Below, one piece after another: positions 6,628 to 15,842 of a stretch of DNA of 17,646 nt. The notes under the pieces are model-generated. The model ran no database searches, was not told the DNA's origin, and saw nothing but the letters and a program-made list of their open reading frames with translations. Position 1 is the stretch's first letter; every line of letters begins with the position of its first letter. The position numbers and the translations under genes are program-made. Source of the DNA: CAYVGO01 sp964450725 (GTDB lineage: Bacteria > Bacteroidota > Bacteroidia > Bacteroidales > UBA932); the NCBI GenBank assembly GCA_964450725.1, contig CAYVGO010000049.1, positions 1-17,646 on the forward strand, in the 5' to 3' direction.

Positions 6628-7935
6628 ATGAAAAAAACAATCGCACTGCTTTGTACGCTCATCATTGTTTACGCATGTTCGCATGAGACTTTAGAAAGTA
6701 TTCTCAAAAAGTATGAAGGCAAGCCGGGCATCAAAGAAATAGAAATGCTTTTGGCGCAAGGCATGAGTAAAACTCTCTCTGAAACAATCAAAATAGGAGA
6801 TGATAGTTTTGAGCCGGGAGATAATGCTTTGACGATTTCTTTGTTTTTCGGATATAACGATTTATCCGAATCCTTGATAGAAAACAATATCAATATTTTT
6901 GCCGTAAATTCATACGGACAAAATGCTTTACACTATGCTGCCGCAGGAAGTAATAAAAAAATAATCAAGTTTCTATTGAAACAAGGCATTGATGTCAACG
7001 CCAAAAGTTATGACAATCAAACACCATTAACCTTTGCCGTATATAACAATAATGAAGAGGCAGCAAAAGTATTGGTTGACAACAAAGCCGATGTTAACCA
7101 TACAGACAATCTGAAACAGAATTTAATCCATGCCGTAAGTTTTAGTGGCAATGTCAACATTCTCAATATGCTTATAGCAAAGGGAGCCATAGTTGATGAT
7201 TCAAAAACCAATGAAGGGAGTACTCCTTTGACTATCGCAAGTTCATTTGGACATACGGAAGTTGTAAAAATATTGATCCAATATGCCGGCGATATAAATA
7301 CGCTTGATACATTAGGCAGAAGTGCGTTTCTCCTTGCCGCTGCAAACGGTCATACCGAAGTGATGAAAGTCCTTTTTGAAAACAAAGCAAAGATTGACAT
7401 TGTCGATAATCAGGGAGCACATCCGATAATTTATGCGTCATATAGCGGTGATATTGACGCTATAAAATTTTTGATAGACCATGGAGTTTCTCCCAATATA
7501 ATAGGTAACGAACGTAATCAAACACCTCTTATGCTTGCCTGCCATAGAGGACATTATGACGCCGTCAAGTTGCTATTACAACACACCGACAATATCAATT
7601 TTAAAGACGGTAAAGGACAAAGTGCATTAACTTTTGCTGCGAGTGGCAAAGATAATGTCAACATTATAGACTTATTGATTAAAAGCGGAGCCAATATCAA
7701 CTGTACGGATAATGACGGTAACACGCCGCTTATTTATGCAGTATATTTCAACAATTTTCAAGCCGCAGAATTTCTATTGAAACAGGGTGCTTCTAAAGAT
7801 ATAGAAAACAATGGAGGCTCAACAGCCGCTTCTTTGATTGCATACAGAAAAAACCTGACAAAAGAGGGAAAAAAAGTAAAACAAATATTGACCGGCGAAA
7901 CGAATGAAGAAGATATTGAAAATACAAATGAATGA
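6628..7935 (+). CDS. Ankyrin-repeat lipoprotein
   Basis: A 435-residue envelope protein. Residues 1-17 are a lipoprotein signal peptide (KK at 2-3, hydrophobic 5-15, lipobox VYAC with C17). Residues +2 to +4 after the cysteine are S-H-E, without a clear surface-export signal, so the periplasmic face of the outer membrane is the likely site. After a helical region (18-60) there are about ten ankyrin repeats of roughly 33 residues, beginning near 65, 97, 130, 163, 197, 230, 263, 297, 330 and 364. They show the family's T/S-x-L and GH-x-E-V-V-K-L-L pattern. The tail from about 405 is charged (Lys then Glu/Asn-rich). Ankyrin repeats bind other proteins; no enzymatic domain is attached. It has its own promoter box and stands alone between the minisatellite and a decayed region. 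The partner is unknown. Confidence 0.92.
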   Translation: MKKTIALLCTLIIVYACSHETLESILKKYEGKPGIKEIEMLLAQGMSKTLSETIKIGDDSFEPGDNALTISLFFGYNDLSESLIENNINIFAVNSYGQNALHYAAAGSNKKIIKFLLKQGIDVNAKSYDNQTPLTFAVYNNNEEAAKVLVDNKADVNHTDNLKQNLIHAVSFSGNVNILNMLIAKGAIVDDSKTNEGSTPLTIASSFGHTEVVKILIQYAGDINTLDTLGRSAFLLAAANGHTEVMKVLFENKAKIDIVDNQGAHPIIYASYSGDIDAIKFLIDHGVSPNIIGNERNQTPLMLACHRGHYDAVKLLLQHTDNINFKDGKGQSALTFAASGKDNVNIIDLLIKSGANINCTDNDGNTPLIYAVYFNNFQAAEFLLKQGASKDIENNGGSTAASLIAYRKNLTKEGKKVKQILTGETNEEDIENTNE

Positions 7936-8002
7936 AGAATGTATTGGAATAGAAAGTCCGATTACATTTCCACACAAAACCAATTGATTTTCTACCCGGG
8001 TA

Positions 8003-8276
8003 CTATACTAATGGAAACATGCCCGTAAATGCAGTAACGAGTAACGTTTCTGCAATGATGAGACTTCCCACTCCCAACCACAAATACATTCTTAAAGAGC
8101 ATTTTCATAGACTTCTCCATCTTTATCAATTTGAAGGTTCACAATCCTATATTTGATGCAACATCACATTCAAATCGTTTTTTTTCGTTACCATACCCAG
8201 GTGAATATACTATCTTCTCACCCTCTGTATGGTCTAAAATTTACTGATATACTGAAGTTGTAAAGGTATTATATAT
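8003..8276 (-). pseudogene. Decayed coding fragments in a 478-bp region without an intact gene
   Basis: The stretch 7936-8413 has no intact gene, but the minus strand carries protein-like pieces. One frame is open from 8276 to 8244, meets TAA at 8241-8243, and continues to 8142 with a hydrophilic sequence containing EGEKIVYSPGYGNEKKRF and ECDVASN. It stops at TGA 8139-8141. In the neighbouring frame, YRIVNLQIDKDGEVYENAL runs from 8151 to a TAA at 8092-8094, so a single frameshift near 8142-8160 would join them. Directly after, ATG at 8089 opens a 28-residue hydrophobic peptide (LGVGSLIIAETLLVTAFTG, stop at 8003-8005) that looks like one membrane span of a larger protein. I do not recognise the families. 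Decay is inferred from one in-frame stop, one apparent frameshift and the short pieces. Chance open frames remain possible. Confidence 0.4.
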
Positions 8277-8364
8277 TCAAAATCAATCCAAAACAGTATA
8301 AGACTCATATAAATATTTAAGGATAGAACTTGTCATATTGGATGATAATCTCAGTGGAAACATT

Positions 8365-8372
8365 TAACTTTG
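8365..8372 (+). promoter_or_regulatory. Putative -7 box (TAACTTTG) for ccsBA
   Basis: An exact TAnnTTTG match 41 bp before the ATG at 8414. It lies inside the region that would be coding if translation began at the TTG at 8330, which argues for the downstream start. TTGG at 8338-8341 is the nearest, slightly distant, -33 candidate. Confidence 0.5.
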
Positions 8373-8413
8373 TACTCCAAGACAGAATGTTCGTACATCG
8401 TAAATTAATAATT

Positions 8414-11083
8414 ATGAATAAATTTCTAAAAACCTTTTTCTCTATGCCTGTAGCTGTTGTGTTGCTGTGTATTCTCATGGTATTATTTAGCGTGGCTACA
8501 TTTGTGGAGAATGATTTCGGGACAATGATTGCGAAGCATTATTTTTATTTGGCAGTATGGACAAAAGTAATTTGGGTATTACTGATTTTTAATCTCGTCG
8601 GCATTTTCTTTAAACACAAGTTATTTAGATTTCGTAAAATTCATGTTACTTGTTTTCATTCAGGATTCATTGTTCTTCTTATCGGAGCATTTATTACCCA
8701 CATTTTCGGTTACGAAGGAACAATGATGATTGCCAACGGACAAACCGTTAATAGTATGATTACCCAACACCATGAATTTACGGCTACTCAAAAAACAAAT
8801 AGAGATAGTACATCTTATAAAACCTTTTGGAATTTACATCAAGACAAGACAAAACCTGTTGTTACTTTCAATAACGCAGAACTCTATTTTAACTCGGTCA
8901 AAGAAAATATGGGTTTACAGTTTGTGTTCAAAAGGCCTCAACACATTCAAAACCTCCTACTCTCCCCTATCCAAGACAGCACAACCATGACCAACAAATT
9001 CTACGGAACATTAACTATTGAGGATACCACTTATACATTTTCCTATGCGCCACAACAAATTCCACTTCCTTTCAGCATTCGATTAGACAGTTTTAATATG
9101 GAGCGTTATCCGGGGTCACAAAGCCCTTCGTCTTTTTCAAGTTATGTTCATATTACTGAAGGTAAAAACAGTTATCCTTATCATATCTACATGAACAATA
9201 TTTTATCTGTACAAGGTTATAGAATTTACCAGTCATCATATTTTAAGAATGAACAAGGTACAATACTGACTGTCAACAATGATTTTTGGGGAACTACAAT
9301 CACTTATGCAGGTTACATGTTATTGCTCTTAGGGTTTCTGATGACCCTTTTCAATCGATACTCATACTTACGTAAAACGGTTATTCGCAAATCTATTTTA
9401 TCCGTTGCTTTGTTTTTATGTATATTTTCTGTCAGAGCCCAATCTACAGACTCTATCCCCAGCATTGATTCAAAGCATGTTGAAAAATATGGACAGTTAT
9501 ACATTCAAAATTTTAAAGGACGCATACAAACCATTCACACATTCGGATTAGAAGTATTACGCAAAATCTCCCGCAAAGACCACCTTGATAAATTTTCTCC
9601 CGATGAGTTTATTCTTTCCGTAACCCTTTATCCTATGAAGTGGTGGGCAGTACCTGTAATTAAGGTCGATAATCCTCAACTCCAAAAAGTTTTACAGATA
9701 GAAGAAAACTACGCTGCTTTAAATCACTTTTTTGACATAGACCAAAATTACTCAATCAACAATTATATCTATGAAGCCCAAAATAAAAAGCCTGCGCTAC
9801 GAACCAATTTTGACAAAGAGGTACTAAAGGTCAATGAGCGAGTGAATATCTTTTATCAACTTATCATGGGGAACGCCTTTAAAATTCTACCTTCACCCTA
9901 TAAAGACAGTCCAAATTGGTTATCTCCCACAGAGTGTCAATTCTTCAATGATTCTACCCCTGATGTTAACTTTGTAAAACATATTTATCCCTATTATCTT
10001 TCGATGGTAGAGCAAGCCTCAGAAGGTCAAGAAACCTACAAAGAAAGTGCCGATTATCTTTTGAGTGGAATTGCCATGTATCAAGAAAAGATGAGTACTG
10101 TCGAATTACCGACCAAAACCTATGCACAAATAGAACTATGGTATCAAAAAATCGACATCTTCTGGAGACTCTTTCCTTTCTTTGCCACTTGCGGTATTGT
10201 TATGTTGTTTGTTATTATTTACGGTATTATTCGTAATCGCCCAACTTCGGTCATTTATCGGTGGTTACAGGGCTTGGTTATTGCAGGTTTTGTATTACAG
10301 ACTTTCGGCTTGGCAATTCGCTGGTATTTGTCGGGACATCCGCCGATGAGTAATGCTTTTGAAACGTTGGTGTATGTTTCTTGGTGTATTATTTTGATAG
10401 GAATATTCTTTACACGTAAATCACCGTTAATTGCCGCTATTGCTACTTTCTGCGGAGCACTGCCTTTGTTAGTAGCACATCTTAACATGATGGACCCTGA
10501 AATTACGCCACTTGTTCCGGTATTGCAATCGACATGGCTGCTCATCCACGTTTCTGTCATTACAAGCAGTTACGGATTTTTTGCCATCATGGCACTCATT
10601 TCCATTGTATTTTTCACCCTGACTCTCTTTATTCATCAAAACAACCGCTTGCAAGTAGAAGAAGCAATTTACAAAATAACCATTATCAGTAATAAAGTCG
10701 CCATATTAGGATTAGGATTGTTGACCATCGGGACATTCATGGGAGCAGTTTGGGCAAATCAATCTTGGGGAAGATACTGGGGTTGGGATCCTAAAGAAAC
10801 ATGGTCATTAATCACCATGTTGTGTTATGCTGTTGTTGTACACAGTAGATTTATTAAGCCATTGAACTCCATATTTGTTTATCACACATTATCACTGTTC
10901 GCTTTTGCTTCAGTATTAATGACCTATTTCGGTGTAAATTTTTATCTCTCAGGCTTACACTCTTATGCCTCCGGCGACCCACTGACATTACCTTTTTATA
11001 TTTACATCATCATAGCCGTCATATTATTGATGATTGTTGGTAGTTACTTGAAACTGAAAAAGCAAGGAAAAAAAGTGTTATGA
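8414..11083 (+). CDS. ccsBA: CcsBA, fused System II cytochrome c synthetase
   Basis: An inner-membrane protein that exports haem and attaches it to the CxxCH motif of periplasmic cytochromes c. At 889 residues it joins a ResB/CcsB-like N-terminal half to a CcsA half. The CcsB part has spans near 10-30, 45-66 and 80-98, a periplasmic domain to about 295, a span at 296-313 and another at about 325-342. The CcsA part begins near 582 and carries the haem-handling WWD motif (WGRYWGWDPKETW, 785-797). Candidate haem-ligand histidines are H82, H712, H810 and H849; the last three have nearly the spacing I recall for Helicobacter hepaticus CcsBA. HPPMSNAFE at 642-650 is also typical of CcsA. The frame is open upstream to a TTG at 8330, but the ATG at 8414 gives a normal N-terminus (NKFLKTFF, then a span) and follows a promoter box. 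No cytochrome c gene is adjacent. Confidence 0.93.
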   Translation: MNKFLKTFFSMPVAVVLLCILMVLFSVATFVENDFGTMIAKHYFYLAVWTKVIWVLLIFNLVGIFFKHKLFRFRKIHVTCFHSGFIVLLIGAFITHIFGYEGTMMIANGQTVNSMITQHHEFTATQKTNRDSTSYKTFWNLHQDKTKPVVTFNNAELYFNSVKENMGLQFVFKRPQHIQNLLLSPIQDSTTMTNKFYGTLTIEDTTYTFSYAPQQIPLPFSIRLDSFNMERYPGSQSPSSFSSYVHITEGKNSYPYHIYMNNILSVQGYRIYQSSYFKNEQGTILTVNNDFWGTTITYAGYMLLLLGFLMTLFNRYSYLRKTVIRKSILSVALFLCIFSVRAQSTDSIPSIDSKHVEKYGQLYIQNFKGRIQTIHTFGLEVLRKISRKDHLDKFSPDEFILSVTLYPMKWWAVPVIKVDNPQLQKVLQIEENYAALNHFFDIDQNYSINNYIYEAQNKKPALRTNFDKEVLKVNERVNIFYQLIMGNAFKILPSPYKDSPNWLSPTECQFFNDSTPDVNFVKHIYPYYLSMVEQASEGQETYKESADYLLSGIAMYQEKMSTVELPTKTYAQIELWYQKIDIFWRLFPFFATCGIVMLFVIIYGIIRNRPTSVIYRWLQGLVIAGFVLQTFGLAIRWYLSGHPPMSNAFETLVYVSWCIILIGIFFTRKSPLIAAIATFCGALPLLVAHLNMMDPEITPLVPVLQSTWLLIHVSVITSSYGFFAIMALISIVFFTLTLFIHQNNRLQVEEAIYKITIISNKVAILGLGLLTIGTFMGAVWANQSWGRYWGWDPKETWSLITMLCYAVVVHSRFIKPLNSIFVYHTLSLFAFASVLMTYFGVNFYLSGLHSYASGDPLTLPFYIYIIIAVILLMIVGSYLKLKKQGKKVL

Positions 11084-11135
11084 AGTATGTTTTAAACTTT
11101 ATGAGCAACTTGAATTCGGAAACACTGAAAAGATT

Positions 11136-13697
11136 ATGGCGATTCTAAAAGCACACTTAGTCGGTATGATCATGCGACAAATCGATACGCAAAAGTATTA
11201 CCAACAATTTACTCATCAAGCCTTATCGGCTCATCTATCCTTCAGCAGTCCATCAATTTCAACAGCGAGTAAAGAAATATTAACGAGTGGAAAGAAGAGA
11301 TGGCAAAAAATAATTACTTGCCATTATAATAAGATTAACAGTTATGATAAAATTATTTTTTTTCTTCAGTTAACATTCTGTACCAAGTATATCTTTGCAC
11401 TTTTGCTTCTGTGTTTTTTACCTGCTACTCTGTTGGCTCAAGATTTTACAATTAAAGGTCGTATTATCGACAGTAAAACCAAAGAGTCCATTGAGTATGC
11501 TACCATCGTTTTAAATATCAATGATACGGTAGTAGTTAAAGGAACCACTACTGACATTAACGGACATTTTGTATTCAAAAAGGTCAAGAAAAATTCCTAT
11601 GTATTGAGAGTATCTATGGTGGGTTATGAGACAACAGAAATCAACCTTCCACAGTTTGCAAAAAATATTGATTTAGATACACTTATTCTCAATGAAGCCG
11701 CCGAAACGTTAGAAGGTGTTACGGTTACCGCATCAAACACCATCAACCGTGTTGACAAAAAACTCATTTATATAACCGCAAACCAAAAAAAAGCATCAAC
11801 CAATGGTCTTGATATGATTCGACAACTTTCAATGCCAAAAGTAAGCTATAATGTATTAAACGATGAACTGAAAGCAACCGGAGATGGAGAACTGCAACTA
11901 AGAATCAACGGTATTCCCGCCAATATGCAAGACGTGAAGGCAATTCTCCCTGAAGATGTAATCCGTATAGAGTATCATGACAATCCATCGTTGCGTTATG
12001 GCAATGCGTCTGTAGTATTAGATTACATTGTAAAACGAAAAGAGTCGGGAGGAGATGTGAATGCTAACTTAAGACAATCGCCTTATAGAGGCTTTGGAGA
12101 TCACATGTTGAGTGCTAAGGTAAATCATAAAAAAAGTGAGGTTTCTCTATCTTATTATTGGCATTACCGCAATTTTCATCAAATGTGGCGTGATAATCTC
12201 GAAACCTACAACTATGCTGACGGCTCAAGACTGCAACGTACAGAAGACGGACTACCCGGAGATTTGTATCAAAATGACCACGCTGTCAAAGTTTCGTATA
12301 ATTATCAGTTTTCTAAAAACAGTACTTTCAATGCATCATTTCACTATAAATTTAATCAAACCCAACTAGACTTTCACAGTATGCTTTACAATGTCAAGAC
12401 CCCTGAAAATAAAGTAGAGTTGTGGGATAAAAATGAAAATAAAGGAAATCGTCCTTGGCTTGACCTCTATTATGAACATAAACTCAAAAATGACCAATCT
12501 CTATTCCTTAATGTGGTAGGAACCTATAATCGAAGTCATTCTAACCGTAATTATATTGAATTATTTGATACACAATCTTTGACCGATATTGCGAGCAATA
12601 TTCAAGTAGACAACTATTCTCTCATTGGTGAGGTTATTTATGAAAAACAGTTTAAAGTTGGGGTACTTAGTGCTGGATTAAAGCATGGACAGTCGTGGAC
12701 AGAAAGTCAATTTACCGGTAATACGTTATACAACTCCAATATGCAGCAATCTGACAGTTACGCTTATACCGAATGGAGAGGAAAAGTAAAGAAGTTTAGT
12801 TACACAGGTGGCGTAGGCATTGCCAGAAACTGGTTTAAACAAGAACAGAACGAAGGATATGAGCGTTACTCATTTAGACCCACCCTCACGCTACAATACA
12901 ATTTTACTGACACCCACAGTTTGAATTTGAAAGGTTCTGTTTGGAATAATTCACCTTCGCTTACCGAGTTAAGTAATGTGAATCAATTGATTGATTCGCT
13001 ACAAAGTCAGCGGGGAAATCCGAATCTTAAACCTTATCTTACCTACCACACATCATTCAATTATGAAATCAAGAAAGGTTGGTTTAGTGGAACGTTAAGC
13101 GGAAGTTATACCTACAGTCCTGATGCAATTATGGACGAAAAGCAACTTGAAAATCGCATATTTGTGAAAACATTCAATAACCAACGCGATTTTCAAATAT
13201 TAAACGGAGCAATGACCTTGCGAGCCTCACCATTCAATGGAAATTTGAATATTCAGTTTCAGCAAGGTATCAACCATTATATGAGTAATGGTAATCATTA
13301 TGCACATCGCTATACACATTGGTATTATTCGGCTTCTGTATCCTATACTTTCAAGTGGTTTACGGCGTATGCCGAAATAATGGATAGTCCGAACTTCTTT
13401 CGTGGCGAAACCCTTTACGGTGGAGAAAATATCCATTTTTTAGGTTTAACCTATAAGCACGATAAATTTACAGTGGGGGCACATGTGGCAAATCTTTTTT
13501 TAGACAATTACAAGGTGTTGAATGAAAATTGGTCGCAATATGCTTCATACAAGCAGGCAATGTATATCAATGAGTCGTCGCGCCTCTTCTTCCTTACCTT
13601 CTCATATCGCTTTGAGTTCGGAAGAAAATATCAGAGTACCAATAAGAGACTCAACAATCAAGATAACAACACAGGGGTAGAAAGCGCCGGAAAATAA
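11136..13697 (+). CDS. Outer-membrane beta-barrel protein with CarboxypepD-reg domain; start uncertain
   Basis: A TonB-receptor-like protein of Bacteroidota. With the ATG at 11136 it has 853 residues. A signal peptide core (IFALLLLCFLPATLLAQ) lies at 86-102, a CarboxypepD_reg-like beta-sandwich at 104-190 (IKGRIIDSKTKESIEYATI), and a plug-like domain at about 190-305 (LEGVTVTAS, LRINGIPANM). The rest is a long barrel with alternating aromatic strands, ending in a LTFSYRFEFG-type last strand and a polar tail. It resembles the OMP_b-brl_2/3 group rather than SusC. No SusD partner is adjacent, so the substrate is unknown. The first 85 residues look non-coding, and a signal peptide should not be preceded by so long an extension. 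A good signal-peptide start, ATG at 11344, is out of frame by one base across an 8-T run. The gene identity is secure; the 5' end is not. Confidence 0.85.
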   Translation: MAILKAHLVGMIMRQIDTQKYYQQFTHQALSAHLSFSSPSISTASKEILTSGKKRWQKIITCHYNKINSYDKIIFFLQLTFCTKYIFALLLLCFLPATLLAQDFTIKGRIIDSKTKESIEYATIVLNINDTVVVKGTTTDINGHFVFKKVKKNSYVLRVSMVGYETTEINLPQFAKNIDLDTLILNEAAETLEGVTVTASNTINRVDKKLIYITANQKKASTNGLDMIRQLSMPKVSYNVLNDELKATGDGELQLRINGIPANMQDVKAILPEDVIRIEYHDNPSLRYGNASVVLDYIVKRKESGGDVNANLRQSPYRGFGDHMLSAKVNHKKSEVSLSYYWHYRNFHQMWRDNLETYNYADGSRLQRTEDGLPGDLYQNDHAVKVSYNYQFSKNSTFNASFHYKFNQTQLDFHSMLYNVKTPENKVELWDKNENKGNRPWLDLYYEHKLKNDQSLFLNVVGTYNRSHSNRNYIELFDTQSLTDIASNIQVDNYSLIGEVIYEKQFKVGVLSAGLKHGQSWTESQFTGNTLYNSNMQQSDSYAYTEWRGKVKKFSYTGGVGIARNWFKQEQNEGYERYSFRPTLTLQYNFTDTHSLNLKGSVWNNSPSLTELSNVNQLIDSLQSQRGNPNLKPYLTYHTSFNYEIKKGWFSGTLSGSYTYSPDAIMDEKQLENRIFVKTFNNQRDFQILNGAMTLRASPFNGNLNIQFQQGINHYMSNGNHYAHRYTHWYYSASVSYTFKWFTAYAEIMDSPNFFRGETLYGGENIHFLGLTYKHDKFTVGAHVANLFLDNYKVLNENWSQYASYKQAMYINESSRLFFLTFSYRFEFGRKYQSTNKRLNNQDNNTGVESAGK

Positions 13698-13822
13698 AAG
13701 AAAAATTATGAGCACAATACACACAGTGAAAAATCTTATCACCATGCCCCTACCCCATGTAAATTTCTATAGTCTTATTTATATTACACATCATTTATCA
13801 ATAAATACATTAGTTAATAATT

Positions 13823-15799
13823 ATGAATAACAAGCACAAAAAAAATAATAATAAATCCGGAAAACGCTCAAAACAACGTAACCCTTCTGACGAAGCACAA
13901 AAAATTATCACCGGCAAGATTGATCTTGTAGGTTCACATGCGTTTTTAATTCCCGACACCGGAGAAAAAGACCTTTTCGTAGCATTGCAAAACCTGCGTA
14001 CGGCCTTACATGGAGACCTTGTCAGAGCTTCCGTAAGTAATCGTACCAAAAGACCGGAGGCAAAAGTAATAGAGGTTATCGAACGAAGTAAAACCAGATT
14101 TGTAGGAACCGTTGAATTGGGGAAAAACTTTGCATTCCTTGTGCCAGCCGATACCAAGCATGTACCCTATGACATATATATTCCTCAAGATATGACACTT
14201 CATGCACAGTCGGGAGAAAAAGCAGTCGTAGAAATCTTAGACTGGGGAACAGCAAAATCAAACCCCACAGGAAAAGTGATAGAAGTATTGGGTAAAGCAG
14301 GAGAAAATACGACCGAAATGCACGCTATTTTGGCCGAATTTGGGTTGCCCAACAAATTTCCTGAAGAAGTACTGCATGCAGCAACCCTTATTCCTTCTGA
14401 CATTACGGCTTCTGAGATAAAAAAGCGGCGAGATTTCAGAGATACATTTACGATCACTATTGACCCTCAAGATGCCAAAGACTTTGACGACGCATTGTCT
14501 TTAAAATATCTTGACGATGATAAAATAGAAGTCGGAGTGCATATTGCCGACGTCTCCTTTTATGTAGAAGAAAATGACTTGATAGATAAGGAAGCACTAT
14601 TGAGAGCTACATCAATTTATCTTGTGGACAGAACCATTCCAATGTTACCCGAAAAGTTGAGCAACGGACTCTGCTCTTTACGACCTGATGAAGAAAAGTT
14701 ATGTTATTCTGCTGTCTTTACGATGGATAACAAGGGCAATGTATTAGATAAATGGTTCGGAAGAACTGTGATAAAAAGTAACCGGCGATATAATTATGAT
14801 GAGGTACAAGTGATGATTGATACGCAAAGCGGAGAATTTATTCGGGAAGTATTAACATTACATCAGGCGGCACAAGAGTTGAGAAGTGTGAGAGTAAAGA
14901 AAGGGGCTATTTTGTTTGACCGCAGTGAACCTAAATTTATTCTTGATAAAAACGGGAAACCTTTAGGAGTAGTTTTTGCGCACGATTCTTCATCACATCA
15001 ATTGATAGAAGAGTTTATGTTGCTTGCCAATCGCTCTGTTGCCGAACTGATAGGTAAACCGATGAAGAAAGGTGACAAGCCAAAAACTTTTGTTTACAGG
15101 ATTCACGAACAGCCCAACGCCCAAAAGTTAACACACTTCGGACAGTTCATATCACGTTTTGGGTATAAGTTCCAACCCCAATCTGACAAAGAAATCCCCA
15201 GAGCCCTGAATTCCGTACTCAATGCTTTAGAGGGAAAAACCGAGAAAGAATTGATTGAAAGTTTAGCGCTCAAAGCAATGGCAAAAGCACAATATTCAAC
15301 CCACAATGTTGGACATTACGGGCTTGCGTTTGATTTCTATACTCACTTTACTTCCCCCATAAGACGTTATCCCGATTTATTGGTACATCGATTGCTGACA
15401 AAATATTTTGACGGACAAAGCAGCGTCAATCAAAAAGAGTATGAAGATTTATGTACCCATTGTTCTAACAAAGAGCAGTTAGCCGTCAGTGCCGAACGGG
15501 CATCAATCAAGTATAAAACAGTAGAGTTTATGCAAGATAAGGTGGGAATGACTTTTGAAGGTGTTGTTTCTTCTGTTTCTGAGTGGGGATTGTATGTTGA
15601 ATTAGATGAAACTAAAATAGAGGGTATGATTCCTTTGCGAACTATCAAAAGTGACTTTTTTTATTTTGATGAAGAGAATTACACTGTCGTAGGAAAACAT
15701 TCCCAAGTAAGATATACCTTAGGAGACAGATTGAAAATTAAAGTAGTTTCTGCCAATATGGAGAAAAAGCAACTGACTTTTGAATTATTAGAAGAGTAA
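13823..15799 (+). CDS. rnr: Ribonuclease R (RNB-family 3'-5' exoribonuclease)
   Basis: A processive, Mg-dependent exonuclease that degrades structured RNA, including rRNA and mRNA fragments, in the cytoplasm. It has 658 residues. The N-terminus is short and basic (KHKKNNNKSGKRSKQR, 4-19). Two cold-shock domains lie at about 28-88 and 90-155. The RNB catalytic domain is at about 203-530, with DPQDAKDFDDALS at 214-226 supplying the four metal-binding aspartates D214, D220, D222 and D223. HYGLAFDFYTHFTSPIRRYPD follows at 498-518, where the conserved arginines contact RNA. An S1 domain at about 573-655 ends the chain. Compared with E. coli RNase R it lacks the N-terminal helix-turn-helix region and the long lysine-rich tail. 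The start ATG at 13823 has an AT-rich leader without a Shine-Dalgarno sequence. It is convergent with the phosphoesterase gene 43 bp downstream. Confidence 0.96.
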   Translation: MNNKHKKNNNKSGKRSKQRNPSDEAQKIITGKIDLVGSHAFLIPDTGEKDLFVALQNLRTALHGDLVRASVSNRTKRPEAKVIEVIERSKTRFVGTVELGKNFAFLVPADTKHVPYDIYIPQDMTLHAQSGEKAVVEILDWGTAKSNPTGKVIEVLGKAGENTTEMHAILAEFGLPNKFPEEVLHAATLIPSDITASEIKKRRDFRDTFTITIDPQDAKDFDDALSLKYLDDDKIEVGVHIADVSFYVEENDLIDKEALLRATSIYLVDRTIPMLPEKLSNGLCSLRPDEEKLCYSAVFTMDNKGNVLDKWFGRTVIKSNRRYNYDEVQVMIDTQSGEFIREVLTLHQAAQELRSVRVKKGAILFDRSEPKFILDKNGKPLGVVFAHDSSSHQLIEEFMLLANRSVAELIGKPMKKGDKPKTFVYRIHEQPNAQKLTHFGQFISRFGYKFQPQSDKEIPRALNSVLNALEGKTEKELIESLALKAMAKAQYSTHNVGHYGLAFDFYTHFTSPIRRYPDLLVHRLLTKYFDGQSSVNQKEYEDLCTHCSNKEQLAVSAERASIKYKTVEFMQDKVGMTFEGVVSSVSEWGLYVELDETKIEGMIPLRTIKSDFFYFDEENYTVVGKHSQVRYTLGDRLKIKVVSANMEKKQLTFELLEE

Positions 15800-15811
15800 T
15801 AACTGTCTATC

Positions 15812-15828
15812 GTATAACTTTGTTATAT
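15812..15828. terminator. Possible AT-rich hairpin between convergent genes
   Basis: TATAAC (15813-15818) and GTTATA (15822-15827) form a perfect 6-bp inverted repeat around TTT, and a G-U pair can extend it. It lies in the 43-bp gap between the RNase R stop and the phosphoesterase stop, where a shared terminator would be expected. There is no clear U-tract, and the stem is weak. Confidence 0.25.
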
Positions 15829-15842
15829 ACTTTCAAGCAACA

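Noticed and set aside
11390..11397. Promoter box TATCTTTG for the beta-barrel gene
   Set aside because: It lies within the signal-peptide codons and no usable start codon follows it before the mature protein, so it is probably a chance match.
13810..14470. Several minus-strand open frames opposite the 5' part of RNase R
   Set aside because: They mirror a well-supported gene and look like codon-bias shadows.
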